A DNA stretch of 8,693 bases from Methylococcaceae bacterium (GTDB taxonomy: Bacteria > Pseudomonadota > Gammaproteobacteria > Methylococcales > Methylomonadaceae): contig CANKON010000046.1 in NCBI GenBank assembly GCA_947484105.1, forward strand, positions 1 to 8,693, given 5' to 3'. Below the pieces are notes generated by a model. The model saw nothing but the letters and a program-made list of their open reading frames with translations. It was not told where the DNA came from and did not search any database. Made by a program: the position numbers and the translations under genes. This document shows, in pieces, positions 1-6,712 of this stretch. Within the stretch, counting starts at the first letter, position 1; each line of letters opens with the position of its first letter.

Positions 1-269
1 ACACCGTTTTTATCTAGCCAAGTGATTTTGTAATGCGGCGGCAATTCGCCTTTCTTTCCGATATATTCAAAAAAGTCCGTTCCTTCAATACGCGAAATGG
101 CAACATTGTTATGCGTAAAATGCACCGACTCTGCATAAGGTAAATAAAGCCGAACATGAATTTTAGCGGCTTTTAGGTGACGACCTAAAACAGAAAAAGG
201 GTTGTGATGCTGCGCCGCAGCGATTTTGACTGAATCGAAATCCAGCGTAACGGGAGATTGCTTTTTCAC
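1..269 (-). CDS. glgB: 1,4-alpha-glucan branching enzyme GlgB, N-terminal part (cut by left edge)
   Basis: Reading leftward from a GTG at 269-267, 89 codons stay open to the window edge, so only the amino-terminal part is present. The translation contains HHNPFSVLGRH (about residues 22-32), then a VRLYLPYAESV beta-strand stretch and an SRIEGTDFFEY stretch. This is the pattern of the early-set (CBM48/N1-type) domain at the start of bacterial GlgB. The GH13 catalytic domain would lie outside the window. GlgB cuts alpha-1,4 chains and re-attaches them through alpha-1,6 links to make branched glycogen in the cytoplasm. The GTG start is preferred because a GAGG lies at 279-282, nine bases upstream, and the protein motif begins soon after. 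The gene diverges from the glgC operon, which supports the assignment. An alternative reading as another CBM48 enzyme (for example GlgX) is less likely because of the NPF-VLG-H signature. Confidence 0.88.
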   Translation of the reverse strand, partial: MKKQSPVTLDFDSVKIAAAQHHNPFSVLGRHLKAAKIHVRLYLPYAESVHFTHNNVAISRIEGTDFFEYIGKKGELPPHYKITWLDKNG

Positions 270-278
270 TAGGAATAG

Positions 279-282
279 CCTC
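279..282 (-). promoter_or_regulatory. Ribosome binding site deciding the GTG start of glgB
   Basis: On the minus strand GAGG lies nine bases before GTG 269-267. There is no better-placed ATG in frame, so this site is the main reason for choosing the GTG start. Confidence 0.55.
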
Positions 283-290
283 GGTGTAGT

Positions 291-320
291 AGGATAATGT
301 TTGCGAAGTGTAGCAAACAA
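291..320 (-). promoter_or_regulatory. Weak candidate promoter for glgB
   Basis: On the minus strand TTGTTT (320-315) is followed 18 bases later by TATCCT (296-291), with CATTAT (299-294) as an alternative -10 at 15-base spacing. Both hexamers match the sigma-70 consensus only partly. The placement about 20-25 bases upstream of the glgB start codon is plausible, but this is inference from weak matches. For glgC, reading the other way, I see only a GATAAT (293-298) with no convincing -35, so its promoter is unresolved. Confidence 0.25.
298..319. promoter_or_regulatory. Inverted repeat in the glgB/glgC divergent region, possible operator
   Basis: TGTTTGC (298-304) and GCAAACA (313-319) form a perfect 7-base inverted repeat separated by 8 bases. 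It lies in the roughly 90-base gap between the divergent glgB and glgC starts and overlaps the candidate glgB promoter. A 22-base dyad is a usual size for a dimeric repressor site. It is not followed by a T-run in either direction, so it is not an intrinsic terminator. Which protein would bind it is unknown. Confidence 0.3.
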
Positions 321-358
321 AAAAAAAGTTGTGTATCTATAAACCGTGGAGAATAAAA

Positions 359-1639
359 ATGTCAGCATCAAACCATGAAATTCCAGATCGTTTTGTCAGT
401 CACTTAACACGCAATACCATTGCTTTGATTTTGGCAGGTGGGCGTGGATCACGCTTAAAAAATATGACCGATTGGCGTGCAAAACCCGCTGTACCATTTG
501 GGGGGAAATTTCGTATTATTGATTTTCCACTTTCAAATTGCATGAACTCAGGCATTCGTAAAATTGGTGTTTTAACGCAATACAAATCTGATTCGCTAAT
601 TCGTCATATTCAACAAGGTTGGGGATTTTTGCGCGGTGAGTTTGGTGAATATGTCGATTTAATGCCCGCACAACAACGTCACAGTGAAGATTCTTGGTAC
701 GCAGGAACCGCCGACGCAATTTTTCAAAATATCGACATTTTACGCAGTCGAAATCCCGAACATATTTTGATTCTTGCTGGCGATCACATTTATAAAATGG
801 ATTACGGCTCGATGCTCGCGGATCACGTTGCAAAACGTGCTGATTTAACAATTGGTTGCATTGAAGTTTCTTTGGAAGATGCCACTGCATTTGGTGTAAT
901 GGACGTAGATGATTATCGTCGAGTAAAAGCCTTTGTTGAAAAACCCGAAAATCCGCCTGTTATGCCAGGTCGAGAAGATACGGCGTTGGCTTCAATGGGG
1001 ATTTATATTTTCAACGCTAAATTTTTGTTTGAGCAATTACTTAAAGATGCTGACGATCCAAAATCCACACACGATTTTGGTCACGATATTATTCCTGCGG
1101 TGATTGATAAATATATTGTGAATGCGTATCCATTTTTAGATTTACAAAATGGTTCGCAAAGTTATTGGCGCGATGTAGGTACAATTGATGCGTATTGGTC
1201 GGCGAATATGGAATTGATTGGTGTCAAACCCAATTTAAACTTATACGACAAAACATGGCCAATTTGGACATATCAAGAGCAAACGCCTCCCGCAAAATTC
1301 GTTTTTGATGAAGAAGATCGTCGCGGCACAGCGATTGATTCGATGATTTCAGGCGGTTGCGTAGTTTCGGGAGCAACCGTTCGACATTCACTTTTATTTT
1401 CAAATGTGCGCGTTAATTCTTACAGTATTATTCAAGATTCGATTGTGTTGCCCGATGTGAATATCGGTCGGCATTGTCGAATTACTCGCGCTATTATTGA
1501 AAAAGGTTGTGATATTCCTGAAGGCACGATTATCGGTGAAAACCACGAGGAAGATGCTGCACGTTTTCATATTAGTTCAGGTGGCGTGGTCTTAGTTACG
1601 CCAGAAATGTTAGGAGATAGAAGACATTATGTTAGGTAA
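359..1639 (+). CDS. glgC: Glucose-1-phosphate adenylyltransferase (ADP-glucose pyrophosphorylase)
   Basis: Makes ADP-glucose and pyrophosphate from glucose-1-phosphate and ATP, the committed and usually allosterically controlled step of bacterial glycogen synthesis. The 426-residue product is close to the 431 of E. coli GlgC. The nucleotide-binding AGGRGSRL is at 26-33 and [19 protein letters not shown] at 42-60, with Lys42 corresponding to the activator-site lysine (E. coli Lys39). [12 protein letters not shown] starts at 113 (Tyr114), [10 protein letters not shown] at 140-149 carries the catalytic Asp142, and FVEKP at 192-196 carries Lys195, which binds glucose-1-phosphate in the E. coli enzyme. 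The C-terminal third (from about 320) is the left-handed beta-helix part. The ATG at 359 is chosen because TGGAG (347-351) lies seven bases upstream; a TTG 30 bases earlier in frame has no such site. It is the first gene of an operon, and its end overlaps the next gene by 11 bases. Likely activated by glycolytic intermediates, judging by the family and the conserved lysine. Confidence 0.97.
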   Translation: MSASNHEIPDRFVSHLTRNTIALILAGGRGSRLKNMTDWRAKPAVPFGGKFRIIDFPLSNCMNSGIRKIGVLTQYKSDSLIRHIQQGWGFLRGEFGEYVDLMPAQQRHSEDSWYAGTADAIFQNIDILRSRNPEHILILAGDHIYKMDYGSMLADHVAKRADLTIGCIEVSLEDATAFGVMDVDDYRRVKAFVEKPENPPVMPGREDTALASMGIYIFNAKFLFEQLLKDADDPKSTHDFGHDIIPAVIDKYIVNAYPFLDLQNGSQSYWRDVGTIDAYWSANMELIGVKPNLNLYDKTWPIWTYQEQTPPAKFVFDEEDRRGTAIDSMISGGCVVSGATVRHSLLFSNVRVNSYSIIQDSIVLPDVNIGRHCRITRAIIEKGCDIPEGTIIGENHEEDAARFHISSGGVVLVTPEMLGDRRHYVR

Positions 1640-3314
1640 AGAAAAATTAAAATTAGTGCTTTGCTGGCACATGCACCAACCTGAATATCGCGATTTACAA
1701 TCAGGTGAGTTCAAATTGCCGTGGACATATTTGCACGTTATGAAAGATTACGTTGATATGGTCGCGCATTTGGAAGCCGAGCCAGACGCGAAAGTGGTGG
1801 TAAATTTTGCGCCGATTTTGCTTGAACAAATCGAGGAATATGCGCGTCAAATCAACAGTTTTTTGCATGATCGCACGCCGTTCACCGATCCATTATTAGC
1901 CGCTTTAGCAGACGATGTTTCATTAGTTGCAACGCCGTTGAAAACGATTAAGGATTGTTTAAAAGCGAATCGTGACCGCCAAATCAATCGTTATCCGCAA
2001 TTCAAACGTTTAGCGGAAACGGCTGAATTATTGATTGAAAAAGACATTACGGAGTATGTGAACGCGCAATTTATCGCGGATTTGTTGATGTGGTATCACT
2101 TGGCGTGGTTGGGTGAAACGGTAAAATTGAATGATAAACGCGCTCAACGTTTGCTTGCTCAAGGCAGTAATTATGCGTTTGAAGACCGTTTGGAAATGTT
2201 GATTATTATCGCTGACCAACTCGCACACGTTTTGGGTCGCTATAAAGCATTGGCAAAAAAAGGACAAATTGAATTATCGGTTACACCATATTCACACCCG
2301 ATTATTCCGTTGTTATTGGATATAAATACGACACTCGAAGCCATGCCACACGCGCCTTTACCAGAATTGGAATCCTATCCAAAAGGTGAAGAGCGAGTTT
2401 TGTGGCATTTAGAAAAAGGTGTGAAAACATTTAAACGCTTTTTTGGATTTGAGCCAAAAGGGTGTTGGCCTTCTGAAGGCAGTGTGAGTGATGAAACGAT
2501 TAAAATTTTGGACAAATTCGGGTTTGATTGGACGGCAAGTGGTGGGGCTGTTTTGGGCAATAGTTTGAATTTAGCTGAAAATGACCATCCCGAAAGCACC
2601 TTTCACCCGTTTCAATTGAAAGGCACAGATATTAACTGCTTTTTCCGTGATGACGGATTGTCAGATTTAATTGGTTTCAAGTATTCGACCTGGCACGCCG
2701 ACGACGCGGTGGGTAATTTAATTAGTCATTTAGAACGCATTGCAGACCGCGAAATTCCTGATGCGGTTGTTTCTATTATTATGGACGGTGAAAATGCGTG
2801 GGAGTATTTTCCAGAAAATGGCATTTATTTTTTAAGTGCGTTATATCACCGCTTATCGAATCATCCACGTATTGAAATGACCACGTTTGGTGAATGCGTT
2901 AAACAAAATGTGAAACCAAAACCGTTAAATAAAATCGTGGCGGGAAGTTGGGTTTATGGCACGTTTTCAACATGGATTGGCGATACCGACAAAAATCGCG
3001 GTTGGGATATGTTAGGTGACGCGAAAAAAATGTTCGATCATGTGACGGCTTCCAAAAAATTCAACGCTACTTTGCGTGAAAAAGCCGAATTACAACTTGC
3101 GGTTTGTGAAGGTTCTGATTGGTTTTGGTGGTTTGGCGATTACAATCCAGGCGATGCGGTGAGCAGTTTTGAAGAACAATTTCGTTTAAATTTGGCGAAT
3201 TTGTATTATTTGCTCGGTGAAACGCCCCCTGCTTATTTGGCACTTTCATTTACACAAGGTTCTGGCGCGCCTGCAATGGGTGGGACAATGCGTCAAGGTA
3301 CTGAAGAACATTAG
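1629..3314 (+). CDS. Glycoside hydrolase family 57 protein (alpha-amylase / 4-alpha-glucanotransferase type)
   Basis: A 561-residue GH57 enzyme acting on alpha-glucans, with no signal peptide, so cytoplasmic. Conserved region I is WHMHQP (13-18). Region II is [12 protein letters not shown] (218-229). Region [15 protein letters not shown] (278-289), should carry the nucleophile Glu283. Region [12 protein letters not shown] (383-392), should carry the acid/base Asp386. The [12 protein letters not shown] stretch (440-451) fits region V. The HMHQP start separates it from the GH57 branching enzymes, which begin with HAHLP. Whether it hydrolyses or transfers chains cannot be told from sequence. It starts inside the last codons of glgC, with AGGAG 12 bases upstream and GAAG 5 bases upstream of the ATG, which suggests translational coupling. 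Lying between glgC and malQ, it probably trims or rearranges glycogen chains or malto-oligosaccharides. Confidence 0.92.
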   Translation: MLGKEKLKLVLCWHMHQPEYRDLQSGEFKLPWTYLHVMKDYVDMVAHLEAEPDAKVVVNFAPILLEQIEEYARQINSFLHDRTPFTDPLLAALADDVSLVATPLKTIKDCLKANRDRQINRYPQFKRLAETAELLIEKDITEYVNAQFIADLLMWYHLAWLGETVKLNDKRAQRLLAQGSNYAFEDRLEMLIIIADQLAHVLGRYKALAKKGQIELSVTPYSHPIIPLLLDINTTLEAMPHAPLPELESYPKGEERVLWHLEKGVKTFKRFFGFEPKGCWPSEGSVSDETIKILDKFGFDWTASGGAVLGNSLNLAENDHPESTFHPFQLKGTDINCFFRDDGLSDLIGFKYSTWHADDAVGNLISHLERIADREIPDAVVSIIMDGENAWEYFPENGIYFLSALYHRLSNHPRIEMTTFGECVKQNVKPKPLNKIVAGSWVYGTFSTWIGDTDKNRGWDMLGDAKKMFDHVTASKKFNATLREKAELQLAVCEGSDWFWWFGDYNPGDAVSSFEEQFRLNLANLYYLLGETPPAYLALSFTQGSGAPAMGGTMRQGTEEH

Positions 3315-3322
3315 GATTGGAT

Positions 3323-4783
3323 ATGAAAGCTGCTTTGAATCAACGCCGTGCAGGCGTTTTGTTACACATTACGTCATTACCGAGTCGCGATTTTGGGCAA
3401 GATGCTTACTATTTTGTCGATTTTTTAAAAAGTGCGGGCGCGACGGTGTGGCAAGTTTTACCGCTCGGCATCACGCACGAAGATGGTTCGCCCTATCAGT
3501 CGTTGTCTGCACACGCGGGAAATCCCGCGTTAATCAGTTTCAAATTATTAGTCGAAAAAGGCTGGCTGGCAGCAAAAGAGTTCTGTGACGTTTGTGAGCA
3601 TCCTTTTTTTCATCATAGTTGTTTATTGAGCAAAGCGTTTACGGGTTTCCAGTTGCACGCGACAGCCGCTGAGAAATCGGATTTTGAAGATTTTTGCGTG
3701 AGTAATAGTTATTGGTTAGATGATTTTGCTTTGTTCATGGTTTTGAGGCAGAAATTTGGTCAAACGAGCTGGAATACTTGGACGGACAAATATAAGAACC
3801 GTCACTTCGACACGATGAATGACGTACGTTTTGCATCGAAATTATCAATTAAAAACGTTAAATTTGAACAATACGTTTTCTTCAAACAATGGACAGCATT
3901 AAAAACCTACGCAAATGAACGCGGCGTTTTACTGTTTGGTGATATTCCCATTTTTGTGTCTTACGATAGCGCAGATGTTTGGGCAAATCGGAGCGTTTTT
4001 AAACTAAACGATGCGGGTGAAATGTCCGTAGTTGCAGGTGTTCCGCCCGATTATTTTTCAGAAACGGGGCAACGTTGGGGCAATCCGCATTACGATTGGA
4101 CGTATTTGCACGCGACAAAATTCAATTGGTGGGTAGAGCGAATGCGAACCCAAGCGACGTTGTTTGATATTGTGCGAATTGATCATTTTCGTGGGTTGGA
4201 ATCGGCGTGGGAAATTCCTGCTACAGAACCGACTGCGATGAAAGGCGAATGGGTTTTAGCCGCAGGCGAAGGTTTATTGTCCGCTATTACAACGGAATTC
4301 CCTGATGTTTCATTGGTGGCAGAAGATTTGGGCATTATTACGGCTGAAGTGAATGCGTTACGCACAAAATTCGATTTGCCTGGCATGAAAATCATGCAAT
4401 TTGCCTTTAGTGGCGAGGCGGATAATCCGTATTTGCCTGAAAATCACGACGTGAACAGCGTCGTTTATACTGGCACACACGATAATGACACGACGGTGGG
4501 TTGGAAAAATAGCTTAAATGGAAACCAACAGTTACTGGTTCGTGAAACGCTAAATATCGATGAAAGCATGAATATCGCTGAAGCGTTAATGCGTTGCACG
4601 TTAAATTCGGTAGCGAAATTGGCAATTTTACCGATGCAAGATATTTTGGAACTCGATGGCTCCAATCGTATGAATACACCTGGAACAACGATTGGAAATT
4701 GGCAGTGGAATTTTCATTGGGAGCAGGTTTCAAGCGATTGTTCTATTCGTTTAGCGGGCTGGATTCGAGACGCGAATCGTTAA
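3323..4783 (+). CDS. malQ: 4-alpha-glucanotransferase (amylomaltase, GH77)
   Basis: Transfers alpha-1,4-glucan segments between malto-oligosaccharides in the cytoplasm, releasing glucose. The 486-residue product is of the short Thermus-like amylomaltase type (about 500 residues). It opens with RRAGVLLHITSLPS (8-21). GDIPIFVSYDSADVW is at 206-220. The three GH77 catalytic carboxylates are visible: Asp287 (nucleophile) in RIDHFRG, Glu334 in VAEDLG, and Asp387 in GTHDND. The C-terminal GTTIGNWQW (454-462) is near the usual family end. ATG 3323 is preferred over the TTG six bases earlier because AGGA (3313-3316) is six bases upstream. The gap to the GH57 gene is eight bases, so the two are surely co-transcribed. 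It is the last gene of the operon, with a strong terminator following. Confidence 0.96.
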   Translation: MKAALNQRRAGVLLHITSLPSRDFGQDAYYFVDFLKSAGATVWQVLPLGITHEDGSPYQSLSAHAGNPALISFKLLVEKGWLAAKEFCDVCEHPFFHHSCLLSKAFTGFQLHATAAEKSDFEDFCVSNSYWLDDFALFMVLRQKFGQTSWNTWTDKYKNRHFDTMNDVRFASKLSIKNVKFEQYVFFKQWTALKTYANERGVLLFGDIPIFVSYDSADVWANRSVFKLNDAGEMSVVAGVPPDYFSETGQRWGNPHYDWTYLHATKFNWWVERMRTQATLFDIVRIDHFRGLESAWEIPATEPTAMKGEWVLAAGEGLLSAITTEFPDVSLVAEDLGIITAEVNALRTKFDLPGMKIMQFAFSGEADNPYLPENHDVNSVVYTGTHDNDTTVGWKNSLNGNQQLLVRETLNIDESMNIAEALMRCTLNSVAKLAILPMQDILELDGSNRMNTPGTTIGNWQWNFHWEQVSSDCSIRLAGWIRDANR

Positions 4784-4795
4784 AATTTACAGATT

Positions 4796-4834
4796 AAAAA
4801 AGCCAATCGTTTTTAAAAACGATTGGCTTTTTTT
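4796..4834. terminator. Bidirectional intrinsic terminator between malQ and the PAS gene
   Basis: A perfect inverted repeat: A6-GCCAATCG-T5 (4796-4814) followed at once by A5-CGATTGGC-T6 (4815-4833), with a seventh T at 4834. The hairpin core pairs GCCAATCG with CGATTGGC and is flanked by A-runs and T-runs, so a U-tract follows the stem on either strand. It sits 12 bases after the malQ stop and about 20 bases beyond the stop of the convergent PAS gene. It can therefore end both transcripts. Confidence 0.93.
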
Positions 4835-4855
4835 GTGCCTTGAGAGCAGATGATT

Positions 4856-5647
4856 CTACTGAAATGATGTCCATTCTTGTTTTGTCATATCGGTAAATGA
4901 CACGCGAATGTTTGATGATATGAGTGGGTCATCGCGTCGGCAATCTAAAAGTGCATAAAAAACCAAACCATCATCACGTCGAATAATCAATTTACAACTT
5001 TGTTTATTCGGTAGTTTTTCATGAGAAGTATGCGTTGCTGCTTTCGTGGCACTTTTTAATTTAAGCCTACAAGTCCGCCACCGCTCAATTTCTTCTGGTG
5101 GAAGAAAGGAGTCAATGTTGCGATTTATCAGCTTCGATTTATCTGCGCCTAAAAGTTTTTCACCCGTTAAATTAATATCAACTATTTCTCCTTTTTCAGT
5201 TAGGACAAGATAGCCAACTGGGGAAAAATCAAGTAAATGACTATAACGTTCGTTTGATTCAATCAATGCGGCGTTTAATTTGAGCAATTGATAGTTTTTT
5301 TCTTCATGCTCTTTGTCACGATCATGCAGTAAATTGTTTGCTGTCAATAGCTCCTCTTTTGTTTGTATCTGGTTATGTATTTCATCTTTTAATGGTTGAA
5401 GTGCCTTAAAATAAACAGCGGGGAATGTTAAAAGTGAAAGCAATGAGGCATCTAATAGTGCTTCTTGCCATTCCGAAAGTGGTGGCAAATTATGAAGTAG
5501 CAACATAATTATTGTTTCACTAATAAAAATGGCAGATACCAATACTAAAATCAGATATTTAACAGAATGGTTATTTTCAACAGGCTTCATAACACCAAGA
5601 ATAGGACAAGTGATAAACTTTTCGCAGTCTAACATATCCATGTTCAT
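4856..5647 (-). CDS. Membrane-anchored PAS-domain protein without output domain
   Basis: Read with the ATG at 5647 the product is 263 residues. A short N-terminal cytoplasmic stretch holds two cysteines (8 and 14). Two membrane helices follow at about 30-51 and 64-82, joined by a short LHNLPPLSEW loop, then a charged helical, probably coiled-coil segment (85-130). A PAS fold follows at about 133-255, with ERYSHLLDFSPVGYLVL, GEIVDINLTGEKLLG and an RVSFTDMT end. This membrane-linker-PAS arrangement is familiar as the front end of proteobacterial sensor kinases and cyclases, but the protein stops with TAG right after the PAS domain. There is no kinase, GGDEF or EAL part, and no remnant of one before the terminator. 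Its signal and partner are unknown. The start is uncertain: an in-frame TTG at 5674 (GGA eight bases upstream) would add nine residues, and no candidate has an ideal ribosome site. It is transcribed alone. Confidence 0.82.
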   Translation of the reverse strand: MNMDMLDCEKFITCPILGVMKPVENNHSVKYLILVLVSAIFISETIIMLLLHNLPPLSEWQEALLDASLLSLLTFPAVYFKALQPLKDEIHNQIQTKEELLTANNLLHDRDKEHEEKNYQLLKLNAALIESNERYSHLLDFSPVGYLVLTEKGEIVDINLTGEKLLGADKSKLINRNIDSFLPPEEIERWRTCRLKLKSATKAATHTSHEKLPNKQSCKLIIRRDDGLVFYALLDCRRDDPLISSNIRVSFTDMTKQEWTSFQ

Positions 5648-5733
5648 ATCTTTGTGCAATTTCCTCGACGTCAATGATGTTGTCCAAAGGTCGAAACTGC
5701 CACTAAAATTACCAATATCCTTTTTTTAGATAC

Positions 5734-5739
5734 TATAAT
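5734..5739 (+). promoter_or_regulatory. Candidate -10 box for the TSUP-tpx unit
   Basis: A perfect TATAAT lies in the gap between the divergent PAS and transporter genes, about 75 bases before the transporter start. No good -35 is seen at the usual spacing (accaat at 5711-5716), so promoter activity is a guess based on the -10 and its position. No clear promoter is seen for the leftward PAS gene. Confidence 0.35.
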
Positions 5740-5815
5740 CTGAAAATAGCATTTTCTTTTTTTAGTTGCTTTATCTACGATGCACCGAATGGTTAGATTT
5801 TACCTTGGGAAAATT

Positions 5816-6685
5816 ATGGATTTTAGTTTATTAAGTGGTTACATCGTTTCAGGTTTATTAGTGGGTGTTTTAGTTGGTTTAACGGGCGTGGGCGGTGGTT
5901 CGTTAATGACACCGTTATTGGTTTTTCTATTTGGATTTAAGCCCGCCACCGCCGTCGGCACAGATTTACTTTTTGCTGCATTAACTAAAACAGGCGGCGT
6001 TTGGGTACATCACACTAAACACAGTTCAGTCGATTGGCGAATTGTACGTTGGTTATCGTTGGGAAGTTTGCCGTTTGCCGTGGGAACCTTGTTTGCCTTA
6101 AATCATTTTGCCAAAATCGGTAAAGAAACCACAGGCATGATTACATTGACGCTAGGTATCGCATTATTGTTGACGGCGTTGTCCATTTTAGTGCGTAGCC
6201 TTTTGATTCGCCGCACCCAAAAAAATGCCGTTAATGTCATTGCGATTTCTGATATTGAAGAAGAAACAGAAACTGAATTGGCGCAAGACGAAAAAATTGA
6301 CGAAATCAAACGTGGACGTTTTGACCGTTGGCAAATTCCCGCGACTGTTTTGGTGGGCGCGGTATTAGGTGTTTTAGTCACATTGACATCTGTTGGCGCA
6401 GGGGCTTTGGGAACCATCGTTTTATTATTTTTATATCCCAAAATGTTGACGGTAAAAATCGTCGGGACCGATTTAGCGCACGCCATTCCATTAACGGCTG
6501 TCGCAGGTTTTGGGCATTGGATGCTCGGCAATGTTGATTTTGTTTTATTGGGAAGTTTATTAATTGGTTCTTTGCCTGGAATTTGGGTAGGCAGTCATTT
6601 AAGTGCGAAATTACCCGAACGCTTTTTGCGTCCGATTTTAGCGGTATTATTGCTAATTATCGGGTTAAAATTTATTTCAGTTTAA
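5816..6685 (+). CDS. TauE/SafE (TSUP) family sulfite exporter-like membrane protein
   Basis: A 289-residue inner-membrane protein of the TauE/SafE/YfcA (TSUP) family. Members move sulfite, sulfoacetate, taurine-derived or other small organic anions, so the substrate cannot be named here. It shows the family's internal repeat. The first half has GLTGVGGGSLMTPLL (21-35) and ATAVGTDLLFA (44-54). The second half has LVTLTSVGAGALGT (187-200) and VKIVGTDLAHAIP (213-225). About eight hydrophobic helices are seen, split by an acidic loop (roughly 143-166) rich in Glu and Asp between the halves. ATG 5816 is chosen because GGGA (5807-5810) is five bases upstream and the first helix begins right after it. 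The ATG at 5780 would add 12 polar residues and has no ribosome site. The tpx gene follows after 27 bases, probably in the same transcript. Confidence 0.9.
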   Translation: MDFSLLSGYIVSGLLVGVLVGLTGVGGGSLMTPLLVFLFGFKPATAVGTDLLFAALTKTGGVWVHHTKHSSVDWRIVRWLSLGSLPFAVGTLFALNHFAKIGKETTGMITLTLGIALLLTALSILVRSLLIRRTQKNAVNVIAISDIEEETETELAQDEKIDEIKRGRFDRWQIPATVLVGAVLGVLVTLTSVGAGALGTIVLLFLYPKMLTVKIVGTDLAHAIPLTAVAGFGHWMLGNVDFVLLGSLLIGSLPGIWVGSHLSAKLPERFLRPILAVLLLIIGLKFISV

Positions 6686-6712
6686 TTTTCAAAAACGAGG
6701 ATTTTTTTATTT

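Noticed and set aside
329..358. Ten-codon N-terminal extension of glgC from a TTG start
   Set aside because: The TTG has no ribosome site, while ATG 359 has TGGAG seven bases upstream and gives active-site numbering matching E. coli GlgC.
516..890. 124-residue antisense open frame inside glgC
   Set aside because: Composition and lack of motifs fit a shadow of the glgC coding frame; there is no ribosome site or conserved feature.
3513..3530. GC-rich inverted repeat ACGCGGGA / TCCCGCGT in malQ
   Set aside because: It spans the conserved AGNPAL codons of GH77 and is best explained by coding constraint; no T-run follows.
3217..3588. 123-residue open frame on the plus strand over the GH57/malQ junction
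   Set aside because: It is an out-of-frame shadow of two well-supported genes and shows no recognisable domain.
5780..5815. Upstream ATG (5780) for the TSUP gene
   Set aside because: No ribosome site, and it adds polar residues before the first helix; ATG 5816 has GGGA five bases upstream.
6103..6531. 142-residue antisense open frame inside the TSUP transporter
   Set aside because: Shadow of a strongly supported membrane-protein gene, with no domain recognised.
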